Source: Mytilus edulis (Eukaryota; Mollusca; Bivalvia; Mytilida; Mytilidae). From it: a stretch of DNA of 64,000 nucleotides. The translations under genes and the position numbers were made by a program. The notes below the pieces were generated by a model. It made no database searches and was not told where the DNA came from. It was given only the letters and a program-made list of their open reading frames with translations. The DNA lies in the NCBI RefSeq assembly GCF_963676685.1, contig NC_092344.1, positions 86,148,749 to 86,212,748 on the forward strand, in the 5' to 3' direction. This document shows, in pieces, positions 23,062 through 42,496 of the stretch; position 1 is the stretch's first letter; every line of letters starts with the position of its first letter.

Positions 23062-24462
23062 TCAGCACATGATTTCTCTATCGTCGTCTAAGTCCAGCTG
23101 TGGCATGTCCAGATGTGGCATGTCCAACTGAGGTGACCGGTACAACATTGGTGTCCTTGATCTTGGAGTTTGCATGACTTTTTGTAGATGCTGGGGAACA
23201 TTCCTGAAAAACTGTGAAATCGGAGATCGAGAGATGGGTTTAACCATGGCAACAGGTTTGTTTTTGGTTGTCGATGGAGGAAAATTCCATTGCCTCTGTT
23301 CTGGTTGGTTTTTGGCTGTACAACACTTCTCGTCGACTTTGCTCACCACGATATCTGGAAGAGGTCTCCTTTCTGGTAAACTGGCGTCACTGCTCTCGCT
23401 ACTTTGTCTATGGCGGGGTGAAAACAAACCACTCTTCCTTCTTTTATCTGGTGAAATTCCTAAGTCAATGACATGAACAAGAGATCGTCTTCCTGACTTC
23501 TTTTTTGGAGTTAGTTTAGGCGATTCTGTCAACACGCTGTCATCTAACGTTTTCAGTGGCCGATTGTTTTTTGTAACACTTTGAAGATACAAATGATTAG
23601 GAATTTCCATCTCTTTCCAAAAACTTGACACTTCTTCAGCAAGATCTTGTGGAATTTTAAACAAATTGTTTCCAGATTCAATCATAAATGCAACCAGGTG
23701 ACAAAATGTCTTAGTAGTTGTTTGCAGTTCAGTCCCGCTTGATGATTTATTGCAGAGAAAATGAGGAGTGAATATAATAGCCAGTGAATCCGCTGTCATG
23801 AGATTTTCCGGTGTTTTTGAAGTACGATGAAGTAGTGTGATCAATGGTCTCAGTAAGCAATAGTTGTCACTTGGCATCAGTAACATCAGCATTTGTAGAG
23901 CTTTCAAAGTTGTTGTTTTGGCTTTATCTTCGGTTGTCAGTAGACATGCTAATCTAGTATACACATTATGGAATCTGTTCGTTAGAAGTGGTTCACAGAG
24001 GTCTCGTATGAAGTTCTTTAGCACGTTAGCTCCATCATGAGACGAAATTAGTTCCAAGTCAATCATGGAACACTCCAGAAGTTGTTTTCTAACAGTTTTC
24101 TGGCGGCTTATGTTTCCAGTTTTACGGAATAGTCCTTCATCTTTGATGTTGTAACTTTTTCCAATGAATTCAATCAAGACTGTGAGAGCAGAAATGGAAT
24201 CTGGTGTTAGCTGTGTGAATTCCCTCTTTTTAATAGACTTTCTGTAGAACGAGAGTCTGGAGCTTTTGCGTTTGAGTGTAACCTTCTCAGGGCTCTTTCT
24301 GTTCACTTGAGAGTCTATTTCTTGTGTTGTCATAGTCACTGCTTTACCAAGACTACTAAGCACCATTTCTTCGAATTTGTTTGGCATGCTATTTTTTAAT
24401 CTGAAGACATTCCGTTCTGCCTGTTGCTGGCATCTATTGCGTCTAAGAGAGGATGTAGACAT
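23062..24462 (-). CDS. RhoGAP-domain protein, ARHGAP19/11-like, paralogue A
   Basis: A 466-residue open frame without introns. The RhoGAP domain spans about residues 85-275: the arginine finger lies in GLFRKTGN, followed by HDGANVLKNFIRDLCEPLL, the MLLMPSDNYCLLRPLITLL helix and NLMTADSLAIIFTPHFL. A basic, serine-rich tail follows (RRKSGLFSPRHRQSSESSD) and a conserved C-terminal block PISQFFRNVPQHLQKVM then TPRSRTPM. GAP domains of this type switch off Rho GTPases; the closest human relatives I know, ARHGAP19 and ARHGAP11A, act on RhoA in mitosis and cytokinesis. The end has three MPxLD-like repeats. The start is the ATG at 24462; an AG at 24481-24482 on this strand could be an acceptor for a 5' exon. 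A paralogue lies head-to-head at 28856-30210. Confidence 0.85.
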   Translation of the reverse strand: MSTSSLRRNRCQQQAERNVFRLKNSMPNKFEEMVLSSLGKAVTMTTQEIDSQVNRKSPEKVTLKRKSSRLSFYRKSIKKREFTQLTPDSISALTVLIEFIGKSYNIKDEGLFRKTGNISRQKTVRKQLLECSMIDLELISSHDGANVLKNFIRDLCEPLLTNRFHNVYTRLACLLTTEDKAKTTTLKALQMLMLLMPSDNYCLLRPLITLLHRTSKTPENLMTADSLAIIFTPHFLCNKSSSGTELQTTTKTFCHLVAFMIESGNNLFKIPQDLAEEVSSFWKEMEIPNHLYLQSVTKNNRPLKTLDDSVLTESPKLTPKKKSGRRSLVHVIDLGISPDKRRKSGLFSPRHRQSSESSDASLPERRPLPDIVVSKVDEKCCTAKNQPEQRQWNFPPSTTKNKPVAMVKPISRSPISQFFRNVPQHLQKVMQTPRSRTPMLYRSPQLDMPHLDMPQLDLDDDREIMC

Positions 24463-25605
24463 TGTTTGTCGTCTTTTGATCGCTGTGAATGTGCAAAAAT
24501 AATTGAAGTATGAATAACTAATTTAATCTACTATTTTTATATACTAGAAATTTTACTCTATTATGACATTACTCGTTATGGACTTGGTAGACGTATTGAG
24601 GGATAGTTGAGATGAGCTGTCATTAAGTATAGGGAGTCATTAATGAGGTGGTCTATTTTTGTTTTGATAATTTATTCTTTTACCTATTTCATACATATAT
24701 CCAAAAAGAAATTAAAGACTTTACAGAAAAAGTAAGTAAATACATATATGTTTAAATGAATTAAATGCATGAATGTTAAAATGAAATATTTTTTAATTGG
24801 GACAATACATTTTCTCAAAAATTATTAGTAAACAGCTTTTATTTCCTATGTTTTGTTCAATAAATTACAATTTAAAAATGTTAAATATTGTTCCAGTAAA
24901 TATTTCCGACATCTTCAATCTTTTGTTTTATAAAATTACCTGAATGTTTTTTAGCTTTAAAACTTCTGTATTTATTTATTTCTCTTGACAATTCCATTTT
25001 CTTTTCTTTTTGTTATTTAGTAAACTCAGAAGGTGGATTCTTGTTTGAATGAATCTCAGAACTCTATGCTTTATATAACGCTAGTTTAGAAATACTTCAT
25101 TTTATCAGATTCAAAATAATGATTAATTCCTAAAGTCTATTAATTATTTTTCTATTTTAATTAAAAACAGATAAATATCTAATCATTCAGTAGTAACTTG
25201 GGGCAAAGTTTAACGATCAATTAATTAATGAAGATTAAGAACAATTAATTAAACAATATTCATATTTCACACCCTTTTAATAACACGCACCTCTGGTATG
25301 AGCCAAGCGTGTGTTTTTTTCACACCTTGACAAATATTGGTATTATAGCTATAAGCAATACACACTTCTGCTAAAGACAGCCAGTGCATTTTTCATAAAC
25401 AAACAACACTTCATTTAATGATGAAACGTCACAACGCATTCATAAAAGGCTTGTCATACATAAAAAAAAATTGTACTGTGATCTTTATATATATATGTTA
25501 AGAACGAAAGGTTCCATACAACGATATCTTTTCTGATATATAAAACAAAAGCTTCCATCACAATTTTGAGATTTTATTTCGTATTTCAACATCGACAGTA
25601 TATTG

Positions 25606-25646
25606 GTACAGCAGAGACATAATACAATTGTGTTTGTCTCTGGGTA
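25606..25646. repeat. Hairpin related to 21008-21042
   Basis: GTAC, then CAGAGACA, a short loop containing AATACAATTGTGTT, then TGTCTCTG and GTAC. It shares the CAGAGACATA..AATACA words with the hairpin in the SETMAR intron, so both are probably relics of one element family. Confidence 0.65.
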
Positions 25647-26409
25647 CAGTCTTCTTATAAATAATGACTAGTTTCAAAAACCTTTTAAAATCTTAGTCAT
25701 ATATTTTTCAGCGCCTATTTTTTAGAGCCATGTTTACTTCATATATATCTTTGATTTGTTTGTACGTTTACCGCATCGTTGCAATCTTTCGTTTCTATGA
25801 AGTCGAAATATCGAAATATAAGTCTTGCGAACTGCAGTCTCTTTCTCCATTAACGAGTCTATTTGCACGGTTTCACTAACAATGTATACTTTCAGGTTTA
25901 TTCATTCTGTTAGCAAAACTGTAGCAAACAAATGGATATACTTGACATCTGGTACTTTGTATACAAAATATCTTTTGGTCCTAACTTACAGACGACTGGA
26001 TCAATTTTCAACTAAAATTAATATAGATGTGAAGAGAAAAAATCTTCATTCGGGTCACCCACTACTCATATTTCTTGTGTATCATTATTGGGATAAAATG
26101 CCCGTTTTCGTACTATCGAAGGTATACTAGTACAGTTTTGTATTTTATTCTTAACAAGTATATTGAATTCTTACAGTGGATTGTCATTAGTGTATTGTGA
26201 ACTTTATAAATACAGTATCTTGTTGCTATCGTTATCAAAATTAAGAATGAAATTAGTATGTATTCAGTAAGATTAATTATATATTAGGTCTATATAAAAC
26301 AAGGAATTGGACCTTCACAATTTTTGTTAACAATTATCTTCAAAATAAATAATTTCATATTTATTCACCATATAAAAAGTTATCAAAGGTACCAGGATTA
26401 TAATTTTAT

Positions 26410-26453
26410 ACGCCAGACGCACGTTTCGTCTACTTAAGACTCATCAGCGACGC
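26410..26453 (-). ncRNA. Hammerhead self-cleaving ribozyme core (retroelement-derived)
   Basis: On the bottom strand the conserved CTGATGA (+ strand 26441-26447) is followed by stem II GTC-TTAAGTA-GAC, then GAAAC, a very short stem III ACG-TG-CGT, and the cleavage site GTC before TGGCGT. Stem I pairs GCGTCG with TGGCGT (6 bp, with G-U wobbles). This is a complete core with a minimal stem III, the layout known from ribozymes in Penelope-like elements and small animal retrozymes. The flanking 'ataatcctggtacctttgat' also occurs at the 43160-43215 fragment, which shows that this is a mobile sequence. Confidence 0.8.
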
Positions 26454-28196
26454 TCATATCAAAATAGTTATAATAAAATGATATGATATGTATCTAATCC
26501 TCAATAATTTCTACCCATTTCACTTGTTTATTTGTATATACAAACTTATTATTTTAAGGATGCCGTGTCATAAAATTACAATTAACATGACTATGGGACC
26601 CCGTTCCTTTTTCACCTAACACTAATATAGGTGTCATAATCGTCCCCGAACCTGTTAAATGTGATTGTTCATGTCCCGCAAGGGTGTGAAATCTGATAAC
26701 GGGGTTGACACGTGAAAAGACAACTATATTTATTATTTATTAGTGTATTATCATTATACCCCATCTTTGTTGATTGGGACAATGACAGATATCTATTCAC
26801 TTCATTATACATAATTAATCATAACAGTATAAAAAGAAATCGCATTAAACAAAAAATCATATACTCTTGTTTTGTGAATGAAGACAACATCTTCAATATA
26901 TTGTCATTATGGATTATAAAGATATTCAAGCTATGAAGTACAGAAGTTTTAGAGTTACAAGAAATACAGGTATAAATTCTTCTAAACTTAAAAATTAAAA
27001 CAGAAACAGTTTTTATTTATTAATATATGCAATATCATCATTAGTTTTCCATATTTATAGTAACATCCGAATTTATTTTACCAAAATTTGTGTTTTATTC
27101 GTTCACTCCTGTCATAGATGATTTTTTTTTTTAATAAGAACGTTTCTATTTGGATTTTTTCGTAAATATCATAAATAGTCTTTTTTGTGTTTGCCTTACG
27201 ATAAAATATAACATCTAAAATATATTGGAGGAATTCGATACTCTTATCTTATTCATGATCATTCATCAAATATACATACATATATGTATTAAGTAGATTT
27301 TGATTCCATGCAATTTAAAAGATATAAAAAGGGAACAAAGATATTAAAATTTCGAAAAAAAATCCAAAAATATGAAAACGAAGTTTTTCAAAATAACAAG
27401 TGTTTAAAAAAGGTTTTGAAAACAAGAAATTAAACGTTTGTATCTTTGGTACGGAAATGCATTAAATATTAAATAAGTGCAGGCAACATTTTATATTAAA
27501 CTTTTAAGACAAAAGTAATATTTTATTTTCAGGTTGTAACTGACAATTCATTTGAATGCTGTCTACATCATATTATAGATAATTGACTAAAACACTCTAT
27601 ATTTACTTAATGTAATTTAGTTTAACACTAGAAGGTATGGGGTCATTACAAACACACGAGAACTGTTAACCCCTCCCGGTCACGGACATGACATTTTGAC
27701 ACTCATTATTAAATATCATATTTCATGTTTAACTTTTTATTATCATATGAAATTTTAACAAGGAAGGATTATAACTTATTAGGATGTTTTCAAACCGGTC
27801 TTCATGTAAGTCCTCATATTTACCATATATATCCATGTACTGAGGTTATTAAATTGTTCATTTTATTAGTTTTGAAAATGAATGAATTAAATGAATTACA
27901 ACAGTACTATTTCGAATTATCGATCCAGAATTTTCAGTAAAACATTTATATGAAATTCATTGATTTTATAAAATCATTTGTCATCGAGAAGAAATTTTCT
28001 ATTTTGTCAAAAAATATTAAACAAAAACCAATAAGTTTATGATGACTGTGGAGCTGCAAGTGCCATATGGACTGACTCTCGAGTCTCCCTTTATCAATGA
28101 ACAAATATTGTCTAATATCATGGAAGTATTACATTCACAGGAACTTCTATATATATTATTAATCAGAATTATTATTTTGTATGTATTTCACGTAAC

Positions 28197-28220
28197 CAAG
28201 GAGGTCATGTAACCTCCTTG
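28197..28220. repeat. Short perfect hairpin flanked by ACGTAAC repeats
   Basis: CAAGGAGGT, a six-base spacer, then ACCTCCTTG, bracketed by direct CGTAAC words. It lies about 640 bases upstream of RhoGAP paralogue B. Function unknown. Confidence 0.75.
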
Positions 28221-28855
28221 ACGTAACTTTGATATGCTCGCAATAATTTCTATGATTAGGAAAATAAGGACATAAATAAATTAAGAATATTAGTATTATT
28301 GTGCGTATTATTCAAGAAGCAGAGTCCAAATACACTTTGAATATCAATAACCGATAGAGCAATTGCATGATTTGACAATTGCTACAGTACCCAATCACAC
28401 ATCGTTGGAACCCACCAAATAAGAAGCCACTAAGCAACACACACACTGATAAAAATTGAGAATTCAAAGTTATATTTTTACTAAAGAAAATGAATTTCAA
28501 ACTAAAGATAATGAATGAAGCAAGTTAAAAGTGCATTTTTGGGTAACATCATAGCACTGAACTCCGTTAAACATAATCATCAGCTATTGATATATAACTT
28601 ATTTTACAAAGACCGATATGAATATTACATCCATACTTATAACACTAAAAGAGTATCACATATACAATACATATATAAGGAGATGAAGGTATTTTACATT
28701 AATGAGACAGCATCCCAACAAGACAATAAAGTCATAAAACAATTTGCAGTTTTAATAATTTATGGCTCATGATTCTATAATATATTAGCTTTATTGTGGA
28801 TCTATATTAAATCTTTAGTATTAGTTATTATATTTTTATATTACATTTATTTCAG

Positions 28856-30210
28856 GGTCTCCAGCACAGTCCGTCAGTAGACTAACACTTCCTGTAAATA
28901 GAAGAACCCGTTTTCAACCATCAGAAAAGCACGTATGTAGACTACAGAATTGCATGCCTCTGAAGTTTAAAGAGTTTGTAAAGTCACACTTATCAACAAT
29001 CCTTGAAATACCACAAGATGACCTTGAGACATTGATGATATCACCTACTGCACCTGTTCCACAACACAAGACGGCTCTTTCGTTCAGTAAGAGAAAAGCT
29101 CAGAAACAGTCTATGTTTGGCTCCGACCTTTCACCAGAGAATATTGCATCAGTGCTTCAGTTGATCAACTACCTCTCCCAAGATGGCGTCATATCTACAG
29201 AAGGTTTATTCCGTAAAACTGGTAACATATGCAGACAGAAGCAGTTGAAATCAAAGCTAGACTCAGCAACACTTACCGAGAAATACTTGTCATCGTTATC
29301 TCCACACGACAGTGCCAACGTTCTCAAACGCTACATTCACAATCTACCAGAACCTCTTCTAACTCAAAAGTTCTTCAATGTATATGTTCAGATTACCAAC
29401 ATCACCAAGTCAACAAAAGAAGAAACAATGTCTGCCAAGATCCAAGCTATGCAACTTGTTCTCCATCTTTTACCATCCGACAACCTCAACTTATTGAAGC
29501 CATTGATGACACTCCTCAACAAAGCCGCATCCATCTCTAGTAACCTGATGACAGCTTATTCTTTGGGTATTTTATTCGCACCTCATCTTCTCTGTGACCG
29601 TCATTCGTCAGCTGACAATCTTCACTCTGTTCTACCGAAAGTTTCCGATTTGGTTTCCATAATGATAGAGAATGGCCCACATATATTTAGTATACCTAAA
29701 GACTTGTCTCGATCCGTAGCTAACTTCTGGCGAGAGATGGAGGTACCAAACCAGCTTTATTACAGAACAGTTCAAGAAACTACAGACTCAGCTGTTATAG
29801 ACAGGACGTCACCGAAAGTTCACGTCGTAGACCTCTGTGACAAGCCAAAAGCCACCAGTACACTCACAGTGCCCTTCACACCTCCAACAAAATCTCGTAA
29901 GAGACTGAGTAGTGACACTAGTGATGGTATCCCAGAGAAGAGACCTACACCAGAGATGTTCCTTTCACCATTATGTAATGTACTCGACTTTAAGCCAAAA
30001 CTCAGTAAGCAGACTAATTCCATCATCTTCAGTACAGCACCTGGATCTTCTTCCAAGAAACCAGTAGCACGTGTTAAACCAATTCAACATTCACCCATAT
30101 CTCAGTTCTTCAAGAGTGTGCCACTCAAGCTTCAGCGGGTTATGTCAACACCGAGATCTCGTGCTCCGATGGCTCTGTTTCAGTCACCAAGCCACTGTGT
30201 GAAGTTTTAA
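28856..30210 (+). CDS. RhoGAP-domain protein, ARHGAP19/11-like, paralogue B (5' incomplete)
   Basis: A large terminal exon begins after the acceptor TTTATTTCAG at 28855 with two bases completing a split codon, and reads SPAQSVSRLTLPVNRRTRF and so on to the stop at 30210 (about 450 codons). The first ATG in the exon is 28954, but homology to paralogue A starts upstream (KHVCRLQNCMP matches RNVFRLKNSMP), so the true start is in an upstream exon that I did not find. The GAP domain has the arginine finger in GLFRKTGN, HDSANVLKRYIHNLPEPLL, LLPSDNLNLLKPLMTLL and NLMTAYSLGILFAPHLL. The C-terminus repeats paralogue A: KKPVARVKPIQHSPISQFF, then VPLKLQRVM and TPRSRAPM. It is a Rho-family GAP, diverging from paralogue A with about 4.4 kb between them. 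Confidence 0.85.
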
Positions 30211-31149
30211 GACATTGATGAAAAAACTATAAATTATTTTGTGAATATACTGTTATGTTTGAGAGAGTGATATATTATTGTTATTAATTTATTAAACTAT
30301 GAAAAGGAAAGAAATCTGTATTTGAATTTTCATGCATACATTTTAACTTTTATTCGTAGTAAAATATACACTGTGATCTGCTTAAAAAGGGAGAATTTTC
30401 ACAGTACACCAGTAAATTTAGATAATATAAATATACGACATTGTTGTATGGTTGCCAATGAGACAACTCTTACACCAAAACGATGTAAAAGTAATTAACT
30501 ATAGGCCACCCTACAGTCTTCAACAAAACATGTATACCGGCGCTGTTACCGCATATCAAGCTATAGAAACCCTTAAAATGACAAATGTAAAACCATTCAT
30601 AAAAGAAAAGTACAGAGGTCTAATTTATATACAAAACAAATCAATAAGCAAAAAAAAATCAAATCCGACAAGCACTGAATTTGTGGATTCTGATATGGGA
30701 CACAGAGATAGGATAAATAATGTGACGGGTTAAACATGAACCATCTCCTAATATATGAGTGGTGTTATAGCATAACATAAGAACAAACAACATGTTCATT
30801 AAAACTGTATTTTCTCAAAAGACAGTGATTCGAACATGACTTATACAGAAGTACCAATTTACCATGGCAAGCCTTTCTCGTCAAAACTTATTGATATTGA
30901 TATAAAAATAAGGAGATGTGACATGATTGCCAATTAGACAGCTATCATATATATTAAAATGTTAGACCACTTCTTGTAGGAGTAATTGTCCATAATAGAC
31001 GACTTTTCCCATTTTTTGTCTATTATTTTGACAAACAAATTAGAATCGATACAGTATAGATCGAAACACTAGAAACCACCAAAATGACCAGCATTCCACA
31101 AACCCAAAACCCTAAAAGGTATTTTAGTACATCAAAATCATTAGAAATA
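30211..31149. other. Spacer with interspersed repeat fragment
   Basis: About 30435-30640 carries 'ttgccaatgagacaactctt', 'ataggccaccctacagtctt' and 'aaaatgacaaatgtaaaac', a dispersed mussel-type repeat; part of it recurs at 20870-20985 in the same orientation. A similar 'gatgtgacatgattgccaat' block is at ~30910. No gene seen. ATTAAA near 30290 could serve RhoGAP B. Confidence 0.5.
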
Positions 31150-32110
31150 TCAAAAGATAATTATAGAAGCCATACTAGAAACCGTCACTACTGAAAAAGC
31201 AGACATTTTAAGTCAACAATTACAGCTAGTACTCACAAAAAAAATAATAAAATCAAACAATATTCTTGATAAAGGCCCAAGTCCATACAAAAAAATGCCA
31301 GAAATAGAAATCACACCATCTGGTTTATTTAAATTACTATACAGAAGCTAAAACCCCACAAAGCTAGTGGTTAACGGCATCATTAGACGAGTATAAAAAC
31401 AACTAAAAACACAGATCGCAGCAATGTTAATCACCATTTTTACTAAATCACAGCAACAGGCAAAATACCAACAAGCAAACCTTGCACCAGCATTTGCTAT
31501 TGAAAAGATCTGGGCGAACAAAACAAGTATAAAAAAAATATAGCCATGCAATCTCTCTTACTTGTATTTGTTAAATATTCTTGGAGCATTTTGTAACAAA
31601 ACATATATGTACCATCTGGACTCTGGAGGCAAATAACATCCGTTGCGACCTCCAATATGGTTTCCGAAAATAGAGATCATGAGAAACACAACTTATTAAT
31701 TTATACAAGAGCCGCATAACAACAAAAACAAAAATATTCAAATAGTCTTCATTACAAAGATTTTAAGCGTTTGATCATAAACTTCTAGTTTACAAGCTTA
31801 AATACAACACTCTAAATTGGATTCAGCTTTTTCATTAGACCGTACACAAACACATAGAATACATCTGAATCACAAGTCAGGCTGACGATAACATACCAAT
31901 ACCGTGAAATAACAAGTCAACAAGATTATAAATGGAAGGTTGCATGGCTTATGAACTTCAAACCTGGCAAATGTACTGTTCTAATCATCACACATCAGAA
32001 AAAGATTTGAAACTATAAAATACCAAACACCAACATCAATTCCCCGATAAAGATTCTAGAATAACCCAATCACAACAAGTTAAGACTCTTTGCTGAAATC
32101 GATAGCATTA
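31150..32110 (+). pseudogene. Dead non-LTR retrotransposon reverse transcriptase (jockey/CR1-like)
   Basis: Across frameshifts and stops the top strand reads KADILSQQLQLVLTKK, HKASG..GIIRRVLKQLKTQ, then LQYGFRK with ETQLINLYKS, and finally WLMNFKPGKC-VL. These match the known order in jockey/CR1-type elements (HKASGPDGI, QHGFRK.RS.ETQLI, W.M.FN..KC). No intact frame exceeds about 70 codons, and the catalytic YADD region is not recognisable. An old, inactive copy. Confidence 0.7.
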
Positions 32111-32249
32111 TATACCATTATACCGTGAAATAAAATATTAACAAGATTGCTGAAAACTAAAGACATATATGTTGATAACCACCTTTAATTCCTACCTTCA
32201 TGGCAAATATATTGTTTATTTACAACATAATAAAACACCAAAACAACAT

Positions 32250-33000
32250 GGAATTTAACCAAAATGAAGAACTGGGACTTCTTTCATTTATTGGATACCT
32301 AAATTTCATAAGTGTCATTATGAACAACGATATATTATATCATAATGCTAGGTCTTCAAAGTATACCCGAAACATCTGGCTAAATTATTAACATCAAGTG
32401 TATCAGCAAAAACAGCTGAGCGGATTGAATTAATGGTGGATACTAAAAAATACAAAGATCTCCCAGACGGTACATAAAAACTAATTCACTTTCCTCTTGC
32501 ACCGACTTTTCTACTATTTACAAAAGTATTTACCATTCCAAACTCAAAGACAAGAATTGACCCTGCTATATTTTCATGCTGCATTTCTTGATTGATAATA
32601 TATTTGTTACGTTTGGAGTACATGTTTTTAACAAACAAGCGGGCGGCATTCCCACGGGAACCAACTGTGCTCCTCTTTTAGCCGACATATTTCTTTTTCA
32701 TATGTGGCAAACTCATACAGGATCTTAAAATGGAAGAATGAAAAGAAGATTGCATAATCGAACTCTAAATAAAGGAATGCACCAGATACATATGTGGAGC
32801 AGAATCTGCGTACCGTTCTGGATCACATGAGACCACCCCCGGTTTTTTTCGTGCTGCTCAGTCTTTAGTCTTTAGTTTTCCCTGATGTTTTGTAAACTGT
32901 TGGTTATCTTGTCTGTTCTTTTTGCATTGACATTGTCATTTCTTTTTCGGCATATGAGTTTGAATGTCCCTTTGGTAAGTTCTGCCTCTCTTATATCCTT
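32250..33000 (+). pseudogene. Dead, internally deleted copy of the 14.8-kb reverse-transcriptase family
   Basis: Begins with NEELGLLSFIGYLNF (compare DEELDLPSLYWIPKLH at ~14820), keeps IPTGTNCAPLLADIFLF near 32650, then jumps to the family tail ('tgagaccacccccggttttt', 'tatgagtttgaatgtccctt', 'ctgcctctctt'). Frameshifts and deletions remove motif A and the Y-DD box. Confidence 0.65.
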
Positions 33001-34423
33001 CAGATGAAAGTTTCAAACTGTAAACCGAAAAATGACTTCAAGACACTATATAATAGGTTAACGGAACCAAAATTGTCAGTCCACTACTTGTAGAAGAAAG
33101 AAACTATATTAATGTCGAAAGAAATTGTGTGTCTTAAATGCCCCCCCCCCCCCTTTTCATAAAAAGTGTTGCTAATATTAGACGAAAATTAACACTTTAC
33201 CTGTGAAGGCTAATGTAATATTAAAACTAACTTCGGAGAAATATTTCCGTGTCAACTTTTAAACAAGTTCAGCAATATAATAATATTTATGTATCAAGAC
33301 AATACATCATGTACATAGAGATATAAATCATAAGATCGGGTATTTATAATTCATCATTTTAATGAATACTATGAGGGTAGCATACAGAAATACGTCCAAA
33401 TTGCATGAATCTAATTATAGGTGATAAATAGCTGATTACAAAAATCAAGAATTTGTGAAGGAAAATCCTTGCAAAAATGCAACTGGTCATTGAGTTGAAG
33501 CTTTTAACAACCTTTAAAACCTCTCATAATATATATCTAGATTATTGTGAACATTTATTTGTTCCACCTAACAGAAGTTCCACTGGAAACTTTGTTTTAA
33601 CAATGTCATATTACATAATATCTATTCCTGTTGGAACAAATATTCTATACCATTTATTCATTTAGGAACATATACTGTAATATTTATTCCTGTGGAAATA
33701 ACATTCCAGAATGTTTCTTCCTTTTAGAACTTATATTATGAAAGAACTTCTATTCCGTGACATTAGTACTTAACCCTTTGGCTTTGGAAGACCGCTTATA
33801 AAGCAGACTGCAATATTGACATTATTAGAATTTGCTATAAAGTTTTTTTTTATTCAGTTTAAAAAATGCCGCTTGCAGGATTTTTTCATACAATTATATG
33901 AGGGTCATAATGGGGGACCTTCATGACAAAACAGTAGAAATTCTTGCCAAATTACGTTAACGGTAATTTTCGGTGGATGGCAGTAAAATTTATACTGTCT
34001 GTAAGATGATAAATAAAATTTACTGATGTTAACAAATCTGACAGCCATTTTTTTCCAAAAAAGAAGATTAGCGATAATTGTTTTAGACCTCTGATGAATC
34101 ACAACAAGGATATTTTGATAAATGACTGAAATTTTAACCAATTTGACCCTAAACAATCCAAAATAACAGTTTGACTCCTGACAGTAAGCATGTAAGGGGT
34201 ATTCCTACCCTCTTTTACATGGTTCATAACCTCTATGAATTTGATATTTTTCCCCCAGGAAGCAGTTTTAAACGTTACCTTTTGAAAGAAGTTTTTAGAT
34301 AGAAGACATGTTTTAAAAACTAATGACATATTTGCAAATACTATGATACAAAATAAGATATTTCTCATATATATATGTGTGTATACATTAAATCAATATT
34401 CAATTATTTTTTCAGTGCAAAGA
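33001..34423. other. Spacer upstream of ANKRD16
   Basis: No gene seen. A run of 13 C lies at about 33141-33153. The region 33560-33770 repeats 'tattcctgttggaac'-like words loosely. The ANKRD16 promoter and a 5' UTR exon should be here, because the first coding exon has an acceptor (TTTTTTCAG at 34415). Confidence 0.45.
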
Positions 34424-41748
<7,325 letters not shown>

Positions 41749-41758
41749 AACAAATAAA

Positions 41759-42496
41759 ATAATTTAAACTGCTGTGTATTTTTAGTAGTTTCAAGACTAG
41801 GTGTATTCTACCTTAAAATATGTGATAGACTTGTTTAAATCAATGAGTCTTTTATGCTGAATTATATTGGGCATACATGAAACAAGTTTGAAGAAATAGA
41901 TAATGTTATGGTATGCAGGTTAGAGGCAGACTCGCAAACATGTTTAACCCCGTCACATTTCATAGTGCCTGTCCCAAGTCAGGAGCCTATAATTCAGTGG
42001 TTGTTATTTTTTGTCTGTCATATTTGTTTTTAAGAAATCGTATTGTTGTAAAGTAGGTTGTTAGCTTTCTCATTTAAATTGGTAAACAAAATTTAAGAAG
42101 CTAATTTTAGCAGTGACTGGATGACTTATCTTTGCAAATATATGCTTGTGTGTGTATGACATTTGCACCAATTTTAAAAATATTATTTTTTTCATTTGTG
42201 CCAAAACAAAACTTTTATTTGCGTCAAATTTTAAATTTTCATTTTGTTTGATGTGTTTGAGCTTTTGATTTTGCCATTTGATAAGGGACTTTCAAATTAA
42301 ATTTTCCTCAGGGATCAGTAGTTTTGTGATTTCCCTTTTTACACCCACTTGAGATAAGATCTGATACAATTTAGATAATTACCATTACTAGTGATCACCT
42401 AACATAGTAGGTAAGTGGTGTTAAATGAATCTATACATACATGTCAAACTTATTGATTTAAACACTTCTGTTGTGATGAGATGAATCTTCACATAA
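41759..42496. other. 3' flank of ANKRD16 with repeat fragment
   Basis: About 41945-42085 is a partial 'cctgtcccaagtcaggagcc' repeat copy of the 21085-21385 family. Otherwise AT-rich with no gene seen. Confidence 0.5.

Larger units (their letters stand above)
24463..28855. other. Spacer between the divergent RhoGAP genes
   Basis: About 4.4 kb, very AT-rich. It holds the hairpin at 25606-25646, the hammerhead at 26410-26453 and the hairpin at 28197-28220. The small open frames at 25825-26130, 26712-26936 and 28515-28772 have biased composition and no motif. The promoters of both RhoGAP genes and the missing first coding exon of paralogue B should lie here, but I could not place them. Confidence 0.45.

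Noticed and set aside
26441-26447. Other CTGATGA words (for example near 4888 and 56812) as ribozymes
   Set aside because: They lack a GAAA partner and pairable stems. Only 26410-26453 is complete; 55.6 kb is a weak candidate.
24463-28855. A shared bidirectional promoter for the two RhoGAP genes
   Set aside because: The 4.4-kb distance and the missing first exon of copy B make this unsupported, and no core-promoter pattern is visible.
34343-34423. Upstream ATG of ANKRD16 at 34343
   Set aside because: A polypyrimidine tract and AG (34415) separate it from the body, so the stretch is intronic. The ATG at 34424 starts the conserved region.
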